DNA of 64,000 nucleotides from Adiantum capillus-veneris (Eukaryota > Streptophyta > Polypodiopsida > Polypodiales > Pteridaceae). Positions 53,663-62,024 of this stretch are shown here, piece after piece. Within the stretch, counting starts at the first letter, position 1. Every line of letters begins with the position of its first letter. Location of the stretch: positions 132,686,018 to 132,750,017 of the forward strand of contig CM043968.1 in assembly GCA_014529385.2 (NCBI GenBank), written 5' to 3'. The translations under genes were made by a program, and so were the position numbers. The notes below the pieces were generated by a model that ran no database searches, had not been told where the DNA came from, and was given only the letters and a program-made list of their open reading frames with translations.

Positions 53663-54538
53663 AGCTATGCAAGCCATCCATGCTCGATGTCTGTTGTTTC
53701 CATCCAAGATATGCAACATTCTGCCTGTAAGATAGGGACCCCACTCCTCGCTCTGAAGCAATTCCTCCTCGTACCTCTGGTTCAATTCCTTCCACCCATC
53801 ATCCCAGCTCTCATGCATTGCATCTATTAACAAAGTCTATTCTCCCTCCAAATCATAGATATTGACGGTGAAGGCCCCTTTGCTAGGAATATAGCCACCC
53901 ATTTTCTTGAAGCTCCTTGACACAGTCCTCTTTGTAAGTGGGCTAATCTTCCTAATTGCCTCGGTTGGAAGCATTCTGCGCAGTGGGACCATAGGGGGTG
54001 GTTGGACGTGCTTCACTTTGACCCTCTCCAAAAATGCCTGTGGCGTTGAATTTTCCAAAATTTTTCCATAGATCTCTATCTTTTTCTTTCCTATTGTAGC
54101 CGGGTCTAAGGTAGTGGTCTGGGTGGAGACACTCTCAGACTGACCATCGTCATCCGCGTGGTCAGGCCCAGCTACACTGGCAGCTACTAATTCTTGGGCT
54201 TCTTCGGCAAATTCATCCTGATCCCCTGAGCCATCTTTAGTTCCAACAACAACACCCACAACTTGGTTTGGGTTAGGAATCTCTTCCATGACAACATCAA
54301 TAGTGTCGGCATGCTTCTCTGGGGACACTTCAGCTTCATGGTCAGGACTGCTTCCTTGGAGGGATGTGGTAGCTTGATCTAGTGTACTGAGCAAATCACC
54401 CCTTCTTGCGAAAGTCCTTGAGCTACCTGATCTACTAACAGCCTGTAAAATTTTCCTCTTTTTAACCATTGGAAGTTCGGATTCAACAACTAAGCAACAT
54501 TTAGCTTTCATGCAAACTGACCTTGTCACCCATGACAT
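53663..54538 (-). pseudogene. N-terminal exon with ParB/sulfiredoxin-like segment
   Basis: Residues 1-130 are acidic and low in order. About residues 140-215 are basic and Pro-rich (VKHVQPPPMVPLRRMLP). From GGYIPSKGAFTVNIYDLEGE the frame crosses TAG 53837-53839 into LLIDAMHESWDDGWKELNQ and GRMLHILDGNNRHRAW. The D-G-N-x-R core is the signature of ParB/Srx-fold domains that bind DNA or nucleotides. The donor at the exon end (near 53663) was not resolved in phase. Confidence 0.6.
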
Positions 54539-54693
54539 CTAGTTAGTATAACGCGACAATACCAAAGCTAACCACACAGTGCTTGTCAAGTCGTTCAAGA
54601 CCATTGGCCCACACACACAAGTGATTGTCACAAAGTCATTGCCCCCCACACACAAGTGCCTGTCACAAAGTCGTGGCTGACCCGTCATCACGG

Positions 54694-54812
54694 AAAAGGC
54701 GGCTCCACTATAAATATAGTTAAAACAAGGTGGCTTTTAGAGAACTGCTTCTCCACTATAGTTAAAACAAGGCGGCTCCACTGTAAATATAATTAAAACA
54801 GGGCGGCTCTTT
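54694..54812. repeat. Three imperfect repeats with TATA-like core
   Basis: Units of about 35-50 bp contain GGCGGCTCCACTATAAATAT or a variant followed by AGTTAAAACA. TATAAATA in the first unit is close to symmetrical. They lie about 160-270 bp upstream of the methyltransferase ATG. Confidence 0.75.
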
Positions 54813-55097
54813 GAGATAGGGTGCAATTTTGAGAACTAGTCCATTGTAGCCGGCCCATTCAAATTCCTACAGCTGGCAATAGATTCATAGGTACGAGGAA
54901 AAGAAAACTACGACTAAAAAACACACATCATCAAACACTCAAAGACCCAAGCTCATTTTCATCGGCATCAAACCTCCAAGTCATCAAGGCATCAAGACAA
55001 TGGAAGAAGGTCATAGGTAAAACCTAATGTCGGACAACCCTTCGCTGCTCCATGGCGCCTTTCCAAGGTGGACAGACTGCAAAAACGTCCGGGATGT

Positions 55098-55140
55098 CTT
55101 TGATTGTTCAAATGCGCTCAACGCACTTGAACAATCAAAG
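55098..55140. repeat. Hairpin 1 in the intergenic region
   Basis: 19-base arms (left CTTTGATTGTTCAAATGCG) with one mismatch and loop CTCAA. The core is shared with hairpin 2. Confidence 0.92.
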
Positions 55141-55688
55141 ATTATTCACTAATCACTTCTTGCAGAGATGCACGCTTATAAGCTAGCATGTCATAGTTTA
55201 TAAGATACCAGGTCATAGTTTATAACATTTTATTCCTATCAAAATGCAAGCCATTGCTATCCTACAAACCATAGCCATAGTTTGACCACAATGCTCTGAT
55301 TAGCATTAGCATTTTGCCGTAATGAACATTGGTAAGAACTAGATACGACTGATGCAACGAATTAGATACGACTAATGCAGCCTTCGATTTGCAATATCCT
55401 TTCGACACAAGTGGAGTCTGGTGATCTTAATAGAGCATACCATAAATAGATAACTTACCCTCTTTACCAGCTAATCAAGAGATCCATAACTACATTCTGC
55501 ATGTGCTTAAAGTCATCTGAGATATGCAAACCTACGCTCACTCGAATTAATGGAGTATACGAAGGTTAAGGTACACAGGATGGCGCTTTGAGGTTCTGAA
55601 TCGGCCTCATCAGACACACAGAACATGGGAAGTGAACTTTCAAAAACTGAGCATGCTGATTTTGCTGAGTTTTAAGGTTAGAAAATTG

Positions 55689-55753
55689 AGCATGAATTTC
55701 TTTGCTTGTTCAAGTGCGCTCAACGCACTTGAACAAGCAAAGAAATTCATGCT
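55689..55753. repeat. Hairpin 2 in the intergenic region
   Basis: Perfect 30-base arms (55689-55718 and 55724-55753) around the same CTCAA loop. The inner 19 bases differ from hairpin 1 at only two or three positions. Confidence 0.95.
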
Positions 55754-56062
55754 GGCTGACTCACTTTGCTACGTGGTGAAAACGCCTTGAGGGGGCTGCA
55801 TGGCATGAGAAATGCCTTCTTCATCTCCACCCAATCTCCACCTGTTTGCCTACTCTGGTTGCAGCTTTGCTTCGTCAAATGATCACCTACCCTGGGCGGC
55901 CACCTGAGCTCTACTTCGTCAAATGATGACGTGACCTTTGTCAAATGATCACCTAATCTGTGCTCTCTGCGATGGAAGACTACAATGTCTTTGTCTTTGT
56001 CGAAGATATTGCGATGACATGGCAGGGCTGGTTCTATTTCCTCTACAGTTTGTGGAGCCAAA

Positions 56063-56150
56063 GCAGCTAGGCACGTATTGCAAGGCAGCTAGGCACGTAT
56101 TGCAAGGCAGATAGTTGCGTATTGCAAGTCATCTGGGCGCATATTGCAAG
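56063..56150 (+). repeat. 22-bp tandem repeat, four copies
   Basis: Units starting GCAGCTAGGCACGTATTG at 56063, 56085, 56107 and 56129, the last two diverged. Confidence 0.9.
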
Positions 56151-56850
56151 GAAGGGGCAGGGGTGAGAGAAGGAAATTCGGAGAGCCACAATGGAAAAGG
56201 GAGGGAGGGCATCCTCTGTCCGATAGGGAAACTGGTAAAGGCATGAGTGCAAAGCAAGGCAGGGAGCAGCGCCTCCTCTTGCAAACAAATGTGACGAGGG
56301 TGGGTGAGGGATGTATTGAGAGCTCGTGGGAACACCTTGTAGGGAAAAACCCTTGGGAGGCCACGTTTCTTTGCCCATCATCTTGAGTGACCTGCAATTC
56401 TCCTTGACCTTGCCTTGCTCACGAGATGTCATACCTTGCTCACGAGATTCTTCCTTCATAGAATTTATGTAGCCCTGTGCGAGTAGCTTCCCCCTGGACA
56501 GACCAACGACCCGCCTTAATTACTTGATTACTTGATTTTACTTGATATAGCCACCTTAATTACTTGACCCTCCTTAGTTAATAGCGGGTCCCTGGTCGTC
56601 TAAGAGGCATGTAGTGTATTTTAAGACGCATGTAGTGAATTTTGTGTATTTTTTGGAGCACTAGCCTGTTTGCTGGTTTTTCTAAAATTAATTTTTTCAT
56701 CTTTATGCAAAAAATTAGATATTTGATTATAGGTGCACTGCCAAAATCTTCTTGGGAGACCTCAATGGTGCTGCAGTTGAAGTCCCTTTTCTCGATGGGG
56801 TAGCAATTGTTTCTACCTCATCTATGCATCGAAATCTGGGCTCTCGAGAA

Positions 56851-57123
56851 TTGAAGATGATGAAACAGGAAACAGAAGGAAGACAGCAACTCAGAGTAGG
56901 AAGAAGATGGAGAAGGAGAAGACACATAGCTTGTGTACGAGATCTCTGTAGTCTCTCTCTGTATTAGAATAATAGTGTATACAAACTCAGAGCTACAAAG
57001 CTTATATGAAACCCTAAGAGATAAGGTGTCCTTTCACACCCGATGTCCAGGGGGAAAAACCCAGTGGGAGAAAAGTGCCCCTGGTGAAGCGCGTATACAC
57101 ACTAACACTACTACATGTCTACA
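56851..57123 (-). repeat. 3' LTR of copia element
   Basis: 273 bp; minus-strand start TGTAGACATG. The outer end is CTTCAA if the TSD is five bases. Confidence 0.94.
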
Positions 57124-57136
57124 AATCCCCCATGTA
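57124..57136 (-). promoter_or_regulatory. Polypurine tract of copia element
   Basis: The minus strand reads ACATGGGGGATT next to the LTR start TGTAGAC. Confidence 0.7.
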
Positions 57137-57170
57137 GTGATAGTGTGAATCCGTACAAGGTAGCAGATCG

Positions 57171-57833
57171 TCATGTGTATGAGAGTAAGCCCAAAGCTTT
57201 TCGGAAATCTTCAAACTTTTCTCGTGATAATGCCTTCGTAAAAAGATCTGCAATGCTATCCTGTGTAGGACAGTAAGTTAGTGTGATCTCCCCTACATGT
57301 AGCCTTTCCCTGACATAGTGGTAGTGAACCTCTATGTGCTTTGTTCTTGCATGAAATACTGGATTCCTTGCAACTGCCATAACACTCTGACTGTCAGTGA
57401 AAATGGTAGTGGGTGCCTGTTGACACTCACAAAGATCTGCCAATAACCTGCGTATCCATACACAATCAACTGTTGCCGTGAAAGCTGCCCCGTACTCAGC
57501 TTCACAAGTTGATGTAGCCACTGTGGGTTGCTTCTTGCTTAGCCAAGATATACATGCATTTCCCAAGAAAAAACAATTACCACTAGTGGAATGTCGTGTG
57601 TCAAAATCACCAGCTCAATCTGAATCGCTGTAACCAAGAAGCTGCATAGAACTGTGTTTTCCATACATATCCCCCCTTGGAAATAACATGGCAAGATTAG
57701 GGGTACCTGAAAGGTAACAAAGTATGCGACAGCCTGCCAATGATGCATACCTGGGCTGTGCATAAATCTGCTTGCTTGTGAAACCCCAAATTGAATGTCT
57801 GGACGAGTGTTGCCTGCCAAATATATCAAGCAA
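57171..57833 (-). pseudogene. Copia RNase H and C-terminal part (shifted frame)
   Basis: After a frameshift near 57730 the reading continues with [16 protein letters not shown] and YSDSD, crosses TGA 57615-57617 (normally Trp of S-D-W-A-G-D) and goes on to [21 protein letters not shown] and [14 protein letters not shown]. The end has [13 protein letters not shown], the usual copia C-terminal tail. The changes put it out of frame with the reverse transcriptase and remove a functional RNase H. Confidence 0.9.
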
Positions 57834-58918
57834 CCAACTGCTGCTGCATAAGTATGTACATCAAAAGGTTCTCCAGCATCGTGCATGCTCAACTTTGATC
57901 CAGTTTCTACGGGTGTAGAGATTGGTTTACAATTTTGCATACCAAACTTGTCCAAAATTTTATGCAAATATTTCGCCTGCAACATGTATATGCCATCCTC
58001 TGATTGCACAAACTGAATACCCAAGTAATAATGTAGCAAACCAAGATTAGACATCTCAAAGGTTTTTCTCAAAGCATTTTTAAACGCTTCAATTTCATCT
58101 GCAGTATTGCCTGTAAGAAGCATATCATCAACATAAAGTGTTAGCATAATGAGAACTCCATCTCTCTTTTTGACATACAAAGTACTTTCTGTTGGACTAT
58201 TCTGAAATCCCTGGCCAATCAAATAAGTATGTATCTTCTCATACCATGCTCTTGGAGCCTGTTTGAGACCATACAAAGCTTTACGCAATCTACATACCTT
58301 TTGCTCTTGACCTTTTACAACAAAATCACTTGGTTGAATTACATAAACTTCTTCCTGAAAAACACCATTCAAAAAAGCAGTTTTGATATCCAACTGATGC
58401 ACTTTCCAACCATGATGAGCAGCAATTTCAACTAGTGATCTAATTGTGGACGCACGAGAAGTAGGAGCAAAGGTTTCATCATAATCTATGCCTTTCTGTT
58501 GTGCATAGCCTTTTGCCACAAGCCTTGATTTGTACCTGTCAACAGTACCATCTTTTTTCCTTTTTACCTTAAAAACCCACTTTGTACCAATAGGCTTTTT
58601 ACCTGTAGGCAAGTCCACTAGATCCCATGTATGATTCTTATGAATAGAATCAATTTCTTGTTGCATAGCATCTTTCCACTGAACACACTCTAAAGCTTGT
58701 TCAAATGAATGAGGCTCATCTGCATCACAAAGAGTGCTAAAGCAAGACAAATCTACTCGCTCTCTACCAAAAGTAGTACCAGCACGTGTTTTTCGTGGCA
58801 ACGGTGCATCCAACTTGCTATCCTGCAAAGTTTTTTGAACCCATTTAGGCAAGGTTCTTTCTTCCCTGAGAACTTCTTGCTCTTCACGCACAATTTCCTC
58901 TACATCATGAGGTGTCAC
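57539..58918 (-). CDS. Copia reverse transcriptase
   Basis: Open stretch of 459 residues with [61 protein letters not shown] and the catalytic [11 protein letters not shown]. It then has [19 protein letters not shown] and HHWQAV. The last 60 residues or so are out of frame because of the shift near 57730. It is separated from gag-integrase by TAA 59108-59110 and TAG 58952-58954 in the same frame. Confidence 0.93.
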   Translation of the reverse strand: MTPHDVEEIVREEQEVLREERTLPKWVQKTLQDSKLDAPLPRKTRAGTTFGRERVDLSCFSTLCDADEPHSFEQALECVQWKDAMQQEIDSIHKNHTWDLVDLPTGKKPIGTKWVFKVKRKKDGTVDRYKSRLVAKGYAQQKGIDYDETFAPTSRASTIRSLVEIAAHHGWKVHQLDIKTAFLNGVFQEEVYVIQPSDFVVKGQEQKVCRLRKALYGLKQAPRAWYEKIHTYLIGQGFQNSPTESTLYVKKRDGVLIMLTLYVDDMLLTGNTADEIEAFKNALRKTFEMSNLGLLHYYLGIQFVQSEDGIYMLQAKYLHKILDKFGMQNCKPISTPVETGSKLSMHDAGEPFDVHTYAAAVGCLIYLAGNTRPDIQFGVSQASRFMHSPGMHHWQAVAYFVTFQVPLILPCYFQGGICMENTVLCSFLVTAIQIELVILTHDIPLVVIVFSWEMHVYLG

Positions 58919-59107
58919 ATGCTGATCAAAAGATTGATCAAGATTATCAACCTATTGTGATTCTTGATTCTCCACAAAAGAAGGAAGCAAACCTTCAAAT
59001 ACATCATGTGTCTGCATATGAGGTACATCAAAAGCAACCATAGGTTGAGCAGTAGTTTCTGCAAAAATTACATAACGACTTTCAAAAATCTTGTTTGTAG
59101 CAGGATT

Positions 59108-61348
59108 TTAAAGTCTATAACCTTTACTTCCACTACTGTACCCCACAAATATACATTTGATTGCCTTATCATCAAGCTTCCCATGTAACTGTTGAGGGAT
59201 GTGAGCATAAGCAAGACAACCAAAAACACGAAGATAATTGACTGAATGTTTTCTGTCATACCAAGCTTCAAATGAAGTAATGGTCTTCAAGGCACGAGTA
59301 GGACACGTGTTCAAAACATGTGCTGCACAAGCAACTGCCTCCATCCATAGCTTATGAGGCAAACTCTTAGCCTTGAGCATACATCTAGCCGTCTCCATTA
59401 AAGACCTGTTCTTCCTTTCTGCAACACCATTCTGTTGTGGTGTGTATGGCATAGTGCATTGGTGTTTAATGCCTTTCTTTCCCAAAAAATCCTTAAATGC
59501 ACCTGACATGTATTCACCTCCTCGATCGGTACGAAGAGTCTGTACTTTGCAACCTGTTTCATTTTCAACCATGGCGACATAATGTTGAAAAACTGCAAAC
59601 ACATCTGACTTTGCTTTGAGTGGATACACCCAACAAAACCCGGAAAAGTCATTAATGAAGGTCACAAAATAAAGGCTGTTTCCTATAGATGGCGTCCTCA
59701 TAGGACCACATACATCACTATGTACAAGCTGCAACTTTCGTGTCGCTCTAACTGAACCATCCTGTGAAAATGCAAATTTGTGCATCTTTCCAAGAACGCA
59801 ACCTTCACATACACGTCTTGGTGGCATCTCCAATAAAGACAAATCATGCACCATATTATGACATTGTAAAGTCATCAAACTTCCATAACTAACATGCCCA
59901 AATCTAGCATGCCACAAGTCAGCATCCTGCATGGCCCGAGTCTTTGTTTCTGCAATACATACCTGAATCTGCTTTTCATAACGATCTAGCACAAATAGTC
60001 CATTCTCCAGCGTACCTGTAGTGATAAGAGAATAACCATTCTCTCGATCTCGTACAACACATTTGTCATCCTCAAAAATGACCCGAAGACCATTTTTTGC
60101 AAGAGAGGATACAGACAACAAATTCTTCTTGATCCCTAGAACATATAAGACATCTGGCAAGCATAAATCTGAACCATCTGAAATGGTAATCAAAATCTTA
60201 CCAACGCCTTTGATTGGATAAGAAGCATTATTTGCACATGTCACCTTCTTTCCTGCTGGAGCTGCATCCAATGAACAAAACAAATCCTTCCTTGAAGTAA
60301 TATGCCTGGATGCACCACTATCAAAGTACCAAATCATTTGTGTCTTGTCAACACTGTAAGCAGAAAAATCTGAACATACTACAAAAGCATAAGAATCCTG
60401 CACAAAGTTTGCAGACTCTTCTTCAGCTGTAGAAGAATCACCAGAAGCTGAAACAACCAAACTTGACTCTTTCTTCTTTTCTTTAGCAATTCGCTTTTTA
60501 CACTCACTAATGTAGTGACCAGGTTTCTTGCAGTGGTGACATTTACCTTTCTTCTTGGACTTGTCGAAATCACCTTTAGACTTCTCTAAAGATTGTCCTG
60601 CACTAGACTTGGAGTAATGAGCACTCTCTTTACCCTTGTTTTTGTTCTGTACAACAAGAGCATGATCCATACCATCCACCTGTAAAGACTTGTTCTTACG
60701 TGATTGATCCTCCTGCAATAGCAAAGCCACTAACTCTTCAAAATGAAGAGGCTCAGGATTAGTTCGCAAAGACAGAGTCAAAGAAGTCTGAAAAGTCAAA
60801 TAAGGTGGTGGTAGTGAATTGAGTGTTTTGGAAACCAAGTCCTTCTCTAGAATCACTTCATCAATGCTAAGAAATTTCTCTTTAAGATCCCTGATTTTTG
60901 TAAGATGCTCGACGATATCGTCACCTTCGTCCATCTGTATTTTGTCAAGTTGTTTCTTCAAAAACTCTATTCTGGCAGCGTTTCTTCCTCCAAACATAGC
61001 TTGCAGAGTGTTCCAAGCATCCTCAGAAGTTCTGCAAGATCTTATATGTGGTGTGATTGTCCTCTTTATGGTTAAGTAAATCACAGCCATAGCTTGTGCA
61101 TCTTTAGTATCCCATCTCTTTTGCTCTGGAGTGACTTGTGAGGGTCCTGCACCAACAGCTGCACCACGACCAGGCGTGGTAGGTGCAATGCTACCTGGAC
61201 GAACTTCATCTCCAGATACATAATCCCACAATCCTTTACCAACCAAAACATTTTTGGCCATAAAAGACCAAAGAGAATAGTTGGTACCATCCAATTTGTC
61301 TTCGGATGTAAACGCACCAAAAATCTCTTTCTTCGTAGATTGAGCCAT
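59108..61348 (-). CDS. Copia Gag, protease and integrase
   Basis: ATG 61348 gives MAQSTKKEIFGAF, with the copia Gag signature LDGTNYSLWSFMAKN; an upstream ATG five codons earlier is also in frame. The CCHC knuckle is CHHCKKPGHYISEC and the protease active site WYFDSGASRHITSRK. The integrase H-H-C-C (WHARFGHVSYG, CEGCVLGK) is followed by its catalytic core: VHSDVCGPM, RTDRGGEYMSG and PQQNGVAERKNR. It ends at a TAA in the conserved K-G-Y-R-L-Y segment. Confidence 0.94.
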   Translation of the reverse strand: MAQSTKKEIFGAFTSEDKLDGTNYSLWSFMAKNVLVGKGLWDYVSGDEVRPGSIAPTTPGRGAAVGAGPSQVTPEQKRWDTKDAQAMAVIYLTIKRTITPHIRSCRTSEDAWNTLQAMFGGRNAARIEFLKKQLDKIQMDEGDDIVEHLTKIRDLKEKFLSIDEVILEKDLVSKTLNSLPPPYLTFQTSLTLSLRTNPEPLHFEELVALLLQEDQSRKNKSLQVDGMDHALVVQNKNKGKESAHYSKSSAGQSLEKSKGDFDKSKKKGKCHHCKKPGHYISECKKRIAKEKKKESSLVVSASGDSSTAEEESANFVQDSYAFVVCSDFSAYSVDKTQMIWYFDSGASRHITSRKDLFCSLDAAPAGKKVTCANNASYPIKGVGKILITISDGSDLCLPDVLYVLGIKKNLLSVSSLAKNGLRVIFEDDKCVVRDRENGYSLITTGTLENGLFVLDRYEKQIQVCIAETKTRAMQDADLWHARFGHVSYGSLMTLQCHNMVHDLSLLEMPPRRVCEGCVLGKMHKFAFSQDGSVRATRKLQLVHSDVCGPMRTPSIGNSLYFVTFINDFSGFCWVYPLKAKSDVFAVFQHYVAMVENETGCKVQTLRTDRGGEYMSGAFKDFLGKKGIKHQCTMPYTPQQNGVAERKNRSLMETARCMLKAKSLPHKLWMEAVACAAHVLNTCPTRALKTITSFEAWYDRKHSVNYLRVFGCLAYAHIPQQLHGKLDDKAIKCIFVGYSSGSKGYRL

Positions 61349-61733
61349 ACTGTGGATGCACACAAGAGAGCAAAAGAACCTCCAAGAGATTCACAAATCT
61401 CCTCTGCAATCCAAGAAAAAATCTACACAAAATCTCAGCACAAAGCTAAGACAAGCTGCTTCCCAAAAGAACTCTTTACCTGAAGAAAATCTGTCAAAAA
61501 GCACACCCTCTTGATCTAAACGCCTCCGAAAAGTAACTTCCGCTACGCTGTTCAGAACAAAATTCCTAGGGCTCGAACGGCTTCGAAAGGGGGGTAAAAC
61601 TCCAGGTCGCTTGATCAGAATACTCCCGGAACGACAAGGATGCTCCCACGAGCAAATTTTCCAAAAACTGCCTGAAAACTGCGATTGCGCGCGCGGACGC
61701 GAAAATGCAAGTAGAGGCTCTGGAAATCACCTC
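61349..61733 (-). other. Leader of copia element
   Basis: Non-coding stretch of about 385 bp between primer site and gag ATG. Nothing else seen. Confidence 0.7.
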
Positions 61734-61745
61734 GCTCTGATACCA
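61734..61745 (-). promoter_or_regulatory. Primer binding site (initiator tRNA-Met)
   Basis: The minus strand reads TGGTATCAGAGC, four or so bases from the LTR end. Confidence 0.93.
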
Positions 61746-61749
61746 ATTG

Positions 61750-62024
61750 TTGAAGATGATGAAACAGGAAACAGAAGGAAGACAGCAACTCAGAGTAGGA
61801 AGAAGATGGAGAAGGAGAAGACACAAAGCTTGTGTACGAGATCTCTGTAGTCTATCTCTCTGTATTAGAATAATAGTGTATACAAACTCAGAGCTACAAA
61901 GCTTATATGAAACCCTAAGAGATAAGGTGTCCTTTCACACCGGATGTCCAGGGGGAAAAACCTAGTGGGAGAAAAGTGCCCCTGGTGAAGCGCGTATACA
62001 CACTAACACTACTACATGTCTACA
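61750..62024 (-). repeat. 5' LTR of copia element
   Basis: 275 bp, nearly identical to 56851-57123 (one extra CT unit and a few substitutions). Confidence 0.95.

Larger units (their letters stand above)
50759..54538 (-). pseudogene. Decayed gene: ParB/Srx-like domain plus beta-class DNA amino-methyltransferase
   Basis: Five or more exons on the minus strand can be followed. Exon 1 (ATG 54538) encodes an acidic, Ser/Thr/Gln-rich region and a basic Pro-rich segment. It then runs past a TAG (53837-53839) into a ParB/sulfiredoxin-like stretch ending ILDGNNRHRAW. A helical middle exon (about 53272-52498, TGA at 52567-52569) leads through a small exon (about 52394-52272, ending at GTAAGT) to the methyltransferase region. 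The order of motifs (substrate motif first, SAM motif DLFAGTGTFGLAAA last) is that of beta-class N4-cytosine/N6-adenine methyltransferases. Other breaks: a TAG at 51564-51566 and a frameshift near 51828. ParB-methyltransferase fusions are familiar from bacteria and phages. Identity as DNA rather than RNA methylase is inferred. Confidence 0.72.
54539..56732. other. Region between the two divergent genes
   Basis: It contains TATA-containing repeats (54694-54800), two related hairpins (55098-55140, 55689-55753) and a 22-bp tandem repeat (56063-56150). ORFs here (for example 55747-56061 and 56067-56459) show no domain and overlap the repeats. Confidence 0.65.
56851..62024 (-). mobile_element. Ty1/copia retrotransposon inserted in the transposase exon
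   Basis: LTRs 56851-57123 and 61750-62024, initiator tRNA-Met primer site, polypurine tract, and TSD GAGAA (56846-56850, 62025-62029). gag-pol on the minus strand is broken by TAA 59108-59110, TAG 58952-58954, a frameshift near 57730 and TGA 57615-57617. The two LTRs are nearly identical (a handful of differences, counted by eye), so insertion is fairly recent. Confidence 0.95.

Noticed and set aside
55098-55154. Helitron 3' end (hairpin followed by CTAA and T)
   Set aside because: Hairpin 1 is followed after 8 bases by CTAA-T, but the stem is much longer than usual, hairpin 2 lacks the feature and no TC-start or Rep/helicase sequence was found.
55747-56459. ORFs between the divergent genes
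   Set aside because: No domain and overlap with the hairpin and 22-bp repeats; probably chance.
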